Of a DNA stretch of 64,000 nt, positions 13,001-23,378 are shown piece by piece. The DNA is from Verticillium longisporum (Eukaryota > Ascomycota > Sordariomycetes > Glomerellales > Plectosphaerellaceae): NCBI GenBank assembly GCA_019188255.1, contig JAETXT010000001.1, forward strand, positions 4,030,001 to 4,094,000, written 5' to 3'. The first letter of the stretch is position 1; every line of letters starts with the position of its first letter. The translations under genes were made by a program, and so were the position numbers. The notes beneath the pieces were generated by a model. The model ran no database searches and was not told where the DNA came from. It saw only the letters and a list, made by a program, of their open reading frames with translations.

Positions 13001-14186
13001 TACGATTAGCTATATAGATAAAGTTAGAATCGATTCGAGATCTATTTAAATTATATTGATTTACTATAGCGAGTATAGGTTCCGATATCGAAATAATAGT
13101 AAAGTTTCTAATAAGAGTACTTATCGTTATAATCTATAGGGGGATAAACTTATTAAATTAATAGGGATTAGGAATTAATTTAGAATCGATTATACTAGTA
13201 TTATTAACAGCCTTATAGCCCTTATATTTCTCCTAGTTCTTAAGATTAATATATAAGTATATAAGATTCGTATTAAGCTTTATATATATAATTAGTAATT
13301 ATTATAAATCGATTTAATATCTATTCTAGATATATTTATATTATTATCGGGCTTAAGGGGTATAGGGTAGAGGGTAATAGTATAATAGGAGCTAGGAGCT
13401 TTATTAAGTATTATAATCTATTAATTATCGTTAATATTATTAATAAAGTTAGCGAGCTAGCGATAAAAGGCTAATAGATTATAAATCTTTATTAAATCGA
13501 TTCTAAATCTATTTATAATATATTTATTATCTTATATTTATCCTTATTGCTTTAGGCACCTTTAGTATAAAGGGTAATTTCTATTAAATAAGAGCGCTAG
13601 ATATAAACGCGAAGGTTACTCTCGATACTAAATTTACTATTCTTTTTTTTTAAAGTTAGTTTTTTTAAATCGATTCTAAATTAATTAGAAAATAATTAAA
13701 TATAAATATACCTTTTTATATATACTATCCTCGGAATTATAATAACGATAGTAGACTTTATTAATTCTAATAATAATATATTTATTCTATATATAATAAA
13801 TCGATTAAAAATTAATTTAGTATCTATTCTAATATATATATTATCGATCTTATATTTAAGGAGTTTATTAGGGCGTATCCTACTATTTAGGTAAATAGTA
13901 TAGTATTTATTCTATTAATATTAGTAAACGATTTAGAATTAATTCTAAATCTATAAATATACGCTTTAGCGCTAATTAAGTATTATAATTATAATTAACG
14001 AAGAGCTTCCTGAGAAGAAATTTAAGTAAGGAAGGAGGGCTAAGCGAGTAGATAAAGACGTGTTAATATAATAATAACTTAGAATTAATTTAAAATCGAT
14101 TAAGAATTAATTATCGTTTATCTTTTAATAGAATAACGTTTCTAGGCGAAGTAGGTGAATTACTTAATAAGAATCCGAATAGTAGA

Positions 14187-14236
14187 TCTTAAATTAATTC
14201 TAAATTAATTCTAAATTAATTCTAAATTAATTCGGA
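14187..14236. repeat. Short tandem AT-rich repeat near the right end of the element
   Basis: Four near-perfect copies of an 11-bp unit, AATTAATTCTA, just inside the right end of the element. Confidence 0.7.
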
Positions 14237-14347
14237 AAATTCTATAAACGGTAGATAATATAATTAAATTTATAGGGTATAATTATATAGAGTACTTTAT
14301 AACTAGAGCTAATAGAGTTCAATTTAATAAATGCACCCTATAGTACC

Positions 14348-14442
14348 CCCTAATAATTAGGTTAGCTCCGAAATAGGCTTAATATAGATTAAAAGCGGAC
14401 CTAATAATCAGCTCAGGTCGATACCCAATAGTCAGGTGAGCT
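14348..14442 (-). repeat. Right terminal inverted repeat of the 5.8-kb element
   Basis: Inverse copy of 8622..8716. It ends GGTGAGCT followed by TAT, mirroring the TAT before the left end. Confidence 0.92.
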
Positions 14443-15686
14443 TATACCTCCTTCTTATGACTCTCTTTCCTTAAAATCTTTATTCGAGATCGGCGCAGTC
14501 GCATATCGGTATCATGATTATTGCTTTTTTAGAGATACCTCATGAAAAATACCACCAAAAGAGAAGCCCCCATCGTCCATTACCGAATCGAGATGAGTCT
14601 AGCGATACGCCAAAAGCCGGCGATGAGGCGGTCACAGGCGGGTCATCCCAACCCAACACCCGCCGCCCGGTGCCAACAACGAACCTGCCCCACCACAGGG
14701 CTGTTCCGAGTCCCACCTTCCCGCCCGTCTCTGCCAGGCTCTGCCCCCCATCCCGTCAGCAGGAAGGGGCAGTGCGCTGCTATTTGTGTCAGCGCCTAAC
14801 CCCCTTCAGGCCTGGACCCCACCCTCTAGTGGCCCTGCGGCTGATCCGCCTTCTATTCCTTCGACGACAGTCTCTTGTCTGACCGTGTTGTTCGGTCTGC
14901 TTGATGGGGTTCTTGTCGGCAAAGTATGCAAGGTTCGAACACAAAACATCCCAAAAGCTCGTGGGAAAATGAATGAACTGATTTATTCCGCACTTCGTCC
15001 CAAAGGCTTGTGCCTGTCACATACCCAGAGCACAATGCTCGACACGGGCCAAAGACGCCCCCAACGAAACTTGACGCACCTAAGCTGCCATCCAGCGACA
15101 CGCCCAGGCATGCGCCCGCCCATCGTGCAGCAAACCTGCCCGTCCTGTTCCACAGGGACTTCTGCAGCAGCCCCCAACACCACGCCGCCAATGGATCACG
15201 CCGTCTTACTCTGATCGTCGGCCCCATGAAACCACCCGTCTCGCCGTCACATCGACTCGGTTGCTAAAAGCGTCGGTCAGCCCCGCCGCGCCGAGAGCGC
15301 CTCACGCCTGCTACCATGTGCTTGCGACCCCAAGGACTCTGAATGATCAAACTTGGACACCCGTTTCATTACTCGCCTGGTATCGTACAGCTGCGATGAA
15401 CCCAAAACTCTGCCTTCGAGTCACTGCAGCAAGGCAGCCGTCACCACGCCTTTCGTTTGTCTCCCTCTTCCCCTGCCCCTCCCTACTGCATCAGCAACCG
15501 CCGCGAACGCCATCCTGCGTACAATATTACAAACAAGTAGGCCTAGTCGTCATTGTATGCGTTCAAGTCCCAAAACAGCCTCTGCCCCCATCTGTGTCGG
15601 AGAGAGAGAGAGGACAGAAAAAGAAAGCCTCAGACAGGCTCCGCGTCTTCAAAAACAACACAAATCATCCAACGCCATGGTGCGCA
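14443..15686. other. Intergenic region 3' of the DUF726 gene, no supported gene
   Basis: Base composition returns abruptly to normal at the transposon edge. Overlapping frames of 85-142 codons exist on both strands (for example 14514-14882 and 14786-15214), but they are proline/arginine/threonine-rich with no domain, splice logic or conserved look. It probably includes the 3' UTR of the DUF726 gene. Confidence 0.5.
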
Positions 15687-18600
15687 CTATGCGAACGTCA
15701 TGGTCATCTCCTTCTCCTTGCCAAAGTCTTCGTCGTCGGGGTCGGCCCAAGGGTCGTTCAGTGTCATATTAGGCACCGTCTGCGCAGACTTGTACTCTGG
15801 TCTCGTCGGCGGCGGGTCGTCCTTCGGCGGCGGCGGCGGTCGTGGCGGCGGGTCGTCAAAGGACGTGTCGAACGTCATCGACACCTCGTCCTCCCGGTAG
15901 GGGCCCGGGTCCGTGTAGTATGGCGACGCAATGCGCCCGCGGCTCGAGCCGATCGGCGACGGGTCCTCCGAGACGCGCCGCGTGTCGTGCGACGGTCGCA
16001 GGCTGAGCGACGACGCGTCGGCGCTCCTGGTGCCCCGCAGGCTGTCCCGCGGGTTCGGCGACGCGCTGAGGTCGAGCTTCATCGGCGGCAGCGTCGACTG
16101 GAGTTCCTTGACCTGCATCTCTTCCATGGCGAGCTCGGCCCGGATCGCATCCACGTCAAAGAGGACGCCGTGGTTGCTGCCCTCCTGCCCATCTCTGCCC
16201 TCGACCTCTGTCTTGCTTGCCGACACGCCTGCCTTGTTTGAATCCTCGTAAATCTCCCAGTTGGCCTTCTCCATCTTCTTCTTGCGCCCAAAGATGGAGA
16301 ACCTGCTTTTCTTAGCCTGCTGGCCCTCCTTCTCGAGCTCCTTGCGCGCCTCCTCGATCTCGTTGATCAGCTCGCGCTGTCGCTGCCCGTGGTTTTCCGG
16401 GTCAGGATCCTCAATTTCCGTGAACTCGTCGCTCTCCACGAGCCAGCCGCACTCTCGCAGCAGGCGCGGCATCATCCTGCGGTACTCCATGTGACCCTTG
16501 ACCAGGTCCGTGACGTCCATGTTTTCACACCAGGGGCAGTCTTCCACGGCCGCCAACCCGGCCACGCGTCGGATACCGCCGTGGGTGAGACGGAACAGAT
16601 AGCCCAGGATCCAGTCGTTGCGGTTGTATCCGTTGACGAAACGACCGGGGACGACTGACTTTGCACGGATAAACTCGTCCTTCTTGACGATAACCGGCGA
16701 ACCGAACATGTAGACATTCTGCACGAGGCCGTAGGCACCACGGCGGGCAAGCTCCTGCAGGCAGGAGAAGATGACACGGGCACCGATGGAATATCCCACG
16801 AGCGTGATTGGTCGTGTGCCCAGATTCCTGTCGATCAGTGAATCGGCCAGGATGAGACCTGCCGACCATGCCCTGTCAAGTGATACGGCCCATGGGTTGT
16901 CGATGAGGTAGGCTAGCTTGGTGAGGATGACCGGCAGCTGCAGGGCGGACATCAGAGCCGTGAGCAGGGTGTTCGCAAGTACCTGCTGTACGCCTGACGT
17001 GAGAGCCTTCGGTCCTAGTTAGCATGGTGAATAAATGAAACGTGAGCATTGACTGACCTCGGTGGCGAGAATGTTGATCGTGTCACCGGTACTCCTCAAC
17101 ATCTCGGGCTCCCACAGCACCGAATACAGATCGCCCATGATGGGGTCGACAGTGCTGAACGGCAGGCGGACGTCATCCACCTTGCCCGTCATCCACCCGG
17201 AAACAGTGACAATAAGGTTGACACGCTTGTTGTTGTGGAGGGGCCGATACTCAAACGTCTTGACGGCACCAGTTCTTCGATTCGCCGCCCGAACGCCCAC
17301 GATGCCACCAGAGCTGGCGGCAGCCGTCGTGATGATGGCAGCTCCACCAATGCCGCCGAGGAAGGGCGCCGTGCCACCAATCCCAATCGTCGTGAGACCG
17401 GCGGCAAGGCCGACTCCAATCATGGGGGCCAGGATGCCTGCCGACAGGCCAATGACCAGGCCGCCGCCTACCGTCGCCAAGCCCATCATCACGTAGCGCT
17501 TCTTCAGAGCGTCTTTTCTGCGCACCTCCAGGTGATCTTCCTCGTTCCAATTTTCCTTGTCGGCTTGCTGCTGCATCTCCAGAGCGTCTGTGACGCGCTT
17601 TTCAAACTTGCGAATTTCAAGCCAGTCAATCTGTAGGCTCTTACCGACACGCTCCAGCAGGACGCGGGATCGGGCGTCGTAGCTTGAGTCTGCGATCAGA
17701 ATGAGGAACAGATCACACAGGACTGTCCAGCGCAAATCAATTTCGAGATCCTCGCTGGATGGGAGATCCGAGGGAATCTTTACGTCAGGCATCTCGCCGT
17801 CGGGGTGAGCTTCGTATGGCGGCGGGGGCTCCGCAACCTCTTCATCCTCTGGCGATATAGGTGAAGCTGGCGGAGCAGGACTCCTGGGGGAGGTTGGCGA
17901 TTTGAGAGCGTCTTTCGGAGCCGACAAAGACATGGAGCTTCGATTCGGGTCTGCTGGCGTTGAAACTGTACTATCCTTCTTGCCTGCCATGGGTTTCTTG
18001 ACCCGGGCGTTTGCCATCAAAACGGGCGTCAAGTCGGATGGGATCACGCCGTGATCAGCGAGCTGCTCCACCATGACCTGCTCGGCGGCGCTGATGTCCA
18101 TGTGCGCATACACCCGAATCATCATCTTTTGCCCCCACATTTTGGTTGCTTCGGCTCCCATTGTCACCCACTTCTTGGAACTCCTGGTCTGCTCGATGGT
18201 CTCCGCCGCCCTGACGAGCTGGAATATCTCAATGCGCACCAGGCCCACGTAGGCCACGCGTTGTCCTTCGGTGAGGAGGTCCTTTGTCGCCTGCATCTGG
18301 GAGACGGCATCGCGTTGCTCATCCTGTTCCCCCGTCAAGCTCGTGCCGTTGACCTCCTTGAACAAATATTTCGTGTTGTCGTCCATGCTGGTCGCAGACT
18401 CCGCATCATCATCCATAATGACTCGGGTGTAGCCCCTACCCGCACCGCCGAGACCACCATAGCCGTATGCTTCCTTCGCCTCTTCCTCCTCGGTGTGCTC
18501 CTTGGCAACAAGTTTATTATCGTCGTCATAAATGTCGTACGGCGCATATGATGGCATCTCTTGCCAACCCAGTTCTTCCTCTTTGTCATCCTCCTTGTCC

Positions 18601-19457
18601 TCCTCCTTGGTTGTTGCCTGGTGATGCGAAAATCCGGCAATACCCGGTCCTGCTGCGCTTGTGTTTCTTTCGTGTCCCTTTGCAGCACTAGAACTGCTGA
18701 CATTCCGGGCGTGCTGGGTTGATGCGGCTGTCGGAGGGGCAGAATCTGATGCAGCTGGCGCACTGCTCTGAGCCACGGGGCCAGCTTTCGCTTCGGTAGC
18801 TGTCGTTTCCGGAGTGTGACTCGCAGCATCCTGGGCTCTGGGGGTTGTCTTGGTGTCGGTGGTCTCCACGACCTGGGGCTTGGCGCCTGTTGATGCTAGT
18901 TTTGCACTGACTTTTTCAGCTTCCTTTTCGACCGGTAATGCACTGGCCTCGGCTTCAGGAGCGGTGGAGGCAGGCGAGGTATCATCCGCCGTGGTGTGGA
19001 CGTCGGCGACGGCAGGTTTTGTGGCGCGAGGAGTTGGTGCAGTGGCCTCCTTTTCGAACGTCACTTCTTTGACAGCAACCTGCAGCTGCGGGGTTGCGAC
19101 CCTCGAGTTTGCATCCTTGAACTCGTCATCATCGTCCGAGGCTTCAGTGCTCGACTGAGCTGCGGCAGGTGGCTTTGCGGGAACCACTGGCTCCTTGCCA
19201 TTCGGCGGTGTCTCAGGTTCGTTCGGCTTCGTCAAGGACGCATCGTTGGATGTCTCGTCGGGCATGATTGTCGGCGCGATGTATTTCTTGACAGGCAGGC
19301 CGAAGTCGTCAAGCTCGACTGGCTCGGCTACCGGAGGGGCTGCATGCGAAGGCTCGGAGGCCGCTTCGCCGACCTTCTCTTGTTGCTTAGGGCTTGGCTG
19401 GTTCTCGGTGGTCGGTTTGGGCGAGGTAGGGCTGTCGGATTCGGCAGGGCCCGCCAT
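15687..19457 (-). CDS. DUF726 / TMCO4-like membrane-associated putative lipase-fold protein
   Basis: Two exons (17058..19457 and 15687..17006) joined in phase 0 by a 51-nt intron with a GTCAGT donor and a GCTAAC branch site; about 1,239 residues. The N-terminal 330 residues are acidic, P/T/A-rich and disordered. The central and C-terminal part is the DUF726 region. It has a hydrophobic glycine-rich block (MMGLATVGGGLVIGLSAGIL, then further alanine/glycine helices) that looks membrane-embedded, followed by an alpha/beta-hydrolase core. That core contains LVGYSIGARVIFSCL, a GxSxG nucleophile elbow, and VYMFGSPV downstream. Human TMCO4 and yeast YFL034W belong to this family; the biochemical role is not settled. 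ATG 19457 is used because the open frame above it has no Met. The C-terminus is long, charged and proline-rich. Confidence 0.88.
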
Positions 19458-20424
19458 GTTGGAAGGAGGCAACTGTCTTCACAGCTGAGGGGCCCCAAGG
19501 GTATGGAAGGTGAGTCGTGGGTGAAGGTCGATCTCTTCGTTGGAAGTTGTATGGTCGGAGGTCCGGGGGACGGAAGTGTCGGCGGTCGGGCCGCGTGTCG
19601 CCTATCGAGAAGCTCCCCCCGCTGGCGTGAGACGTTGACAGATGCAAGTTGGGTAGCGCTGGCGTGTTGCGCGGGGGTCGTGTGTGGATGAGAAGGAGTC
19701 TAAATGATTACAGTCTTCGTTCGGGACAATCGAGGCAGAGATCAGGAGGTGGGATGTGCGATGGTCTCTGCCAACCGCATTTGGCAGACCCCTGTCGTTG
19801 AGAAGGCACGTCGTTGCCAGAATGCTGGGCCACGAGTAAATTCAGTAATAAGCCAGGGCGATCGTTCCCTGTCAACCTCCACCATGTTGGTGACATCCCT
19901 CTGCAAGTGGGGCCCAGAACCGTTGCCTGTGCGAGTGCCACTTTGAGGGTCGAGAGGGTCAAGCACAGGCCTGAGATTGCGCCTCCAAGGTGGGAGCAGA
20001 TGGGAAGTATCGCCTCGAACCAGCGTCATCTGACTCGATTGAGGAACGTCGACGTGTTACGCTAGAGCATTAAGCCACCCAAGAGAAGCAAGAAATTGAG
20101 ATCCTCAACATCAGCTCACATGTTCATCCTCGTAATCAGAGAAGTATTTCCTTCCTCTCTTCCACATGTGGCCACTGACACGTGCTGGAGATTTTGGGAT
20201 GGCGCTGTAACGTGCAGGCAAATAAATGCAGGAGAAATATAGTCTGGCTAGACAGACAGACACCAGACAGACAGACATATGACCGACAACGCATTCATGC
20301 AGTGTGTAACAATCATGCTCAATATCATGGTATCTTACAGCTTTTCCGGGCTATGAGCCAATCCTGAATGCCACTAAACGCCGTACCAAAGGAACACGCC
20401 AAGACCAGATCACCAGACACCTGC
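19458..20424. other. Intergenic region between the DUF726 gene and UTP23
   Basis: Holds the promoter of the minus-strand DUF726 gene and the 3' end of UTP23. A GACA-type microsatellite (CAGACAGACA repeated with one interruption) lies at about 20250-20280. No gene seen. Confidence 0.6.
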
Positions 20425-21361
20425 TCATGCCTCTTCCTTCACGGGCGCCGGGGCCGGTGCCGCTGCCTCACCATCCTCGCCAGCTTGTCCCTCGGCAGCT
20501 GGTGCCTTGTGCTTCCTCTTGCGCTTCTTCTTTTCAGGTTCTGATCCCCGCTTGGCGTTCTTGCTCGCGTCCTTGGCCTTCTTGACAGCCAGTGGGTTAG
20601 GCTCCTTCTTGCCATATGCCTTCTTCTTCTTCTTTTTGGCGTCCGTCGCATCGCTGTCCTTCGCCTCCTTGCCGTCGCCGTCCTGATCACCCTCGTCGTC
20701 CGCCTCCCTCTTCCTCTTCGCGCCGGGCGGCGCAGACCCCTTGAGCCCCGCCCTGTATTTGCTCTTCTCCTCTCGCGCCCTGATCTCCGCGCTCTCGCTC
20801 GCCATCGGCTCGAGAATCATGACGCTGCGCTTGATGTAGATCTGCGGCACGCCGGGAATCGACCGCAGCATCCGTCGCACCTCGTCGTCCTGACACACCA
20901 CGACGAGCTTGTGCTTGTTGACATTGTTACCCTTCGGGTCGACCACAGCCTTGAAGCACTCGTTCGTCGGCAGCGGCTCGGGATAGTCCTCCGGCAAGTG
21001 GCCGCAGCGTCGTCGCTCGAGCGTCTTGGCAAACTCGATGATTGTGTTCATCTCAGGCTCCGCCTTGCGCAGGTAGAGCTTGCGAATTTCGCATTGCGAG
21101 ATCACTGTAATCCACGGTCAGTCCCATGAGGGGGTTCTCTACAACGGCGCCAGGTCTGAGGGCGAACGGATAGTTTGACATACTAGGCTTCACCTCGCCG
21201 TGCAGCGTCCTCTTCAAGCCTGCGACCAGGTCGTACTTGAACTTGTGACAGTCAATGACCATCTCGGCGTCGATCAGGCATTGGTACGGTTCGCGGAAGC
21301 CCCAGATCTGCGAGTACTGGGTCATCAGCTTGCGATACTGCTTGCTTCGTTTTCCGCGCAT
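20425..21361 (-). CDS. UTP23: rRNA-processing protein UTP23
   Basis: Two exons (21184..21361 and 20425..21104). A GTATGT donor and TTACAG acceptor join in phase 1 to give KPMISQCEIRKLY across the junction, as in the family; about 285 residues. The start MRGKRSKQYRKLM and the PIN-like domain (FREPYQCLIDAEMVIDCHKF, DLVAGLKRTLHGEVKP, then HKLVVVCQDDEVRRMLRSIPGVP and YIKRSVMILEP) identify UTP23. It is a nucleolar small-subunit processome factor needed for early pre-rRNA cleavages and snR30 release. Cys and His residues (SQCEIR, RRCGHLPEDY, NECF) fit the zinc-binding motif described for the family. The C-terminal 110 residues are lysine-rich, as expected of a nucleolar RNA-binding tail. ATG 21361 gives the conserved N-terminus. 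Confidence 0.93.
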
Positions 21362-21852
21362 CTTGGGCGAGTATGGGGCGGGCTGCGGGCGCTCGCTGTG
21401 TCTGTCGGTGATGTGATTGATGGTCGTGTGGCTCGGAGCTGGCAGCGGGACTGGCGTTTGGGTATTGAAGGTTGGCTGGCGCAGGCGAACTTTTTTTCTT
21501 TGGCGCGATAAGATAAGCGCTTTGACAACGGACCAAGACGTCAAGGCTGGTCCAACCCCTCCACAACTAGAACCCCTCCACGCCTCGAATGAAACGGGAC
21601 AAGCAACTACGCAGATACGTTGTTCGTGAATTGCATTTTGCTGGTGGCCTACAGTGCACTGCCGTGCGAAAAGTCTAGTATTTGACTGACAAGGAAAACC
21701 GAAGATTGGGGCCACGAAACTTTGAATGCCCTCAGAGACCCTAGACAGGTATTTGCTCTCCACTCGAGTTGTTACATAAATGAACCAAACGCCTTTCCCT
21801 AAGCCATGATGCGCGGCCCAATCGCTTCCATATATGCGACCCCGTGTCATCA
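21362..21852. other. Short intergenic region upstream of UTP23
   Basis: About 490 nt between UTP23 and the 3' end of the PTC7-like gene, both on the minus strand. Probably the UTP23 promoter. Nothing else identified. Confidence 0.6.
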
Positions 21853-23378
21853 CTATACCTTGTGATATGTTTCATTATCTGTGACGAGTGCCGCCACTAC
21901 ACTAATGTCGTCAAGCTTGCCTGTGAAGGGGTTAGTTGCAGCAAATGAAACGGTACAGGATAGACCAACCTCCTGTGCTGGCCAAGCCCTCCTCGATTGC
22001 ATGCTCCATGAATGGACTTTCTGCAAAGGGATCGAGGGCTACGACTTTCGCCGCCGTGACCAGCTCTTCGGCAGCAAACTTCATGCCGCCGTTTGCGCCA
22101 TCGGTCCTATCGCCCTCGACCTTGCCGCCCTCGCCGTTTTCCCATCTCTCCAGGCTGTTTCGTACGCTGTGAACAATCTCGTGCTCCCACATATTATCGA
22201 TCACACCGTCGCTCATCGCGAGGACAACATCTCCCACGCGCACCTCGACCTTGTCCATGACCGCGTTCTTCTCGGGCGTGTCGGGGCTGTTGGTTCCAAG
22301 CTGGCGCGGGCAGTCGAACCAGTGCCACTGCTCCTTCGTCTTGTAGATGACCTTGTCGTCCTTGGGCCGAAGCACCATGACCTGACAGTCACCCAGGTTC
22401 GTGACGTACACCACGGGGTTTGTCTTTCCGTCTTCCAGGGTCTTAAAGTGAAGCTGCGCGCCGCTAGCGGTCGTTGTTCCCTGCCAGTTTGCCGGTTCGG
22501 CCGTCGCCTTTATCGTGTTGTCGTAGGCTTGCTGCAAGAATGCGACCGGGTTAGGCTCATACTTGTCCTCCGCCGACTGTAGCTTGGCCAAGTCGTCTCG
22601 GAGAGCCGTGGCCCAGAAATGCAGGATGAGTCGTGACCAGAGGCTGTTGGGATCAAGTCAATATGGATGGGGAGCGTCAAGTAGGATCTGGAAGCGGCGT
22701 ACCCTGCGTGGCCTCGCGGTCGTGTCGACCAGGCGCCCACGCCGTCATTCGCGCAAATGAAGTAATCGCTGGCATACACGGCGTCGTCGCCATTCGTCTT
22801 GCCTAGAATAATCTCGCCATTGACGCGCGCGCGACGGTCGCGGCTGTGGTCGTGGGTGCTCAGCGCATCAGAGAAGGAGTTTGACGGTCGTGAGAGGAAA
22901 GGAGGCGGAAATGGCCGTGGCGCTCGCTTGGCGAAGAGAGCAATGCCCGTCTCGAACCGATAGGGAAGGCTCGGGATCGCGGGGCCTTGGTGTTCTTCGG
23001 AGCGCAGTCGTGATGTCGTTGAGAAGCCTTTCGCCCTCGCCACAGGGGCCCTTGGACGCCTAGGTGCCTGTCGGAGTCGCCCCGCAGGTGCTGTAATGGA
23101 TGCCAACCGAGGCCCGAATGGTCTGATCACCACGATCCAAGGTGAGATTCGGCGCCTGATGCGATGCTGGATCGCAACAGTCCCGGATCACTGGGCCCTG
23201 CTGTCGGTTGCCGTCTTTGTGACGTGCGAAGGGTGTTGCCTTCTCTCGATCAGATAAGGGAATTGGAAGGAAGCGGGATAGTAAGGGTGCACTTACGCTG
23301 TCGCTGGCGACTATTAAGCCTGGCTTTCCCTGGTCCTTCCGGGAAATCGCGAACAACTGTTGAGCTTGAATGGGCCAT
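21853..23378 (-). CDS. PTC7/azr1-like mitochondrial PP2C-type protein phosphatase
   Basis: Exons 22703..23090, 22643..21970 and 21920..21853 are well supported: introns of 58 and 49 nt, phases 2 and 1, junction residues HAGLWSRLIL and STGGKLDDISVV as expected. The domain is a PPM/PP2C fold of the PTC7 subfamily. Motifs include DAVYASDYFICANDGVGAWS (metal-binding D and DG), VYVTNLGDCQVMVLR, VLAMSDGVIDNMWEHEIV and the terminal GGKLDDISVVAALV. It presumably dephosphorylates mitochondrial proteins; in yeast PTC7 acts in coenzyme Q synthesis. The arginine-rich N-terminus (RAPVARAKGFSTTSRL) looks like an import signal. The frame containing it has no ATG. A first exon at 23297..23378 (ATG 23378, GTAAGT donor, 206-nt intron to the TTACAG ending at 23091) restores a start in phase, but it is inferred. 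Confidence 0.85.

Larger units (their letters stand above)
8622..14442. mobile_element. RIP-degraded DNA transposon (about 5.8 kb) with 95-bp terminal inverted repeats
   Basis: The whole block is extremely A+T- and TpA-rich with stops in every frame, unlike either flank. Its two ends are inverted copies of each other over 95 bp (8622..8716 and 14348..14442), starting AGCTCACCTGA. Every difference I find between the two copies is a C/T or G/A transition, as RIP produces. The trinucleotide TAT directly abuts both outer edges (8619..8621 and 14443..14445), a possible target-site duplication. The TIRs point to a cut-and-paste (class II) element. No open frame survives, so the superfamily cannot be assigned. 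A degenerate lysine/glutamate-rich stretch around 12220-12420 could be the last trace of a coding region. Nested insertions are possible. Confidence 0.85.

Noticed and set aside
14920..14940. Possible tRNA B-box (GGTTCGAAC)
   Set aside because: No matching A-box or foldable cloverleaf around it. I found no tRNA in the window by eye, but a tRNA scan was not possible.
14514..15267. Open frames of 85-142 codons right of the transposon
   Set aside because: They overlap on both strands, are rich in P, R and T, and show no domain, intron logic or coding bias I can defend.
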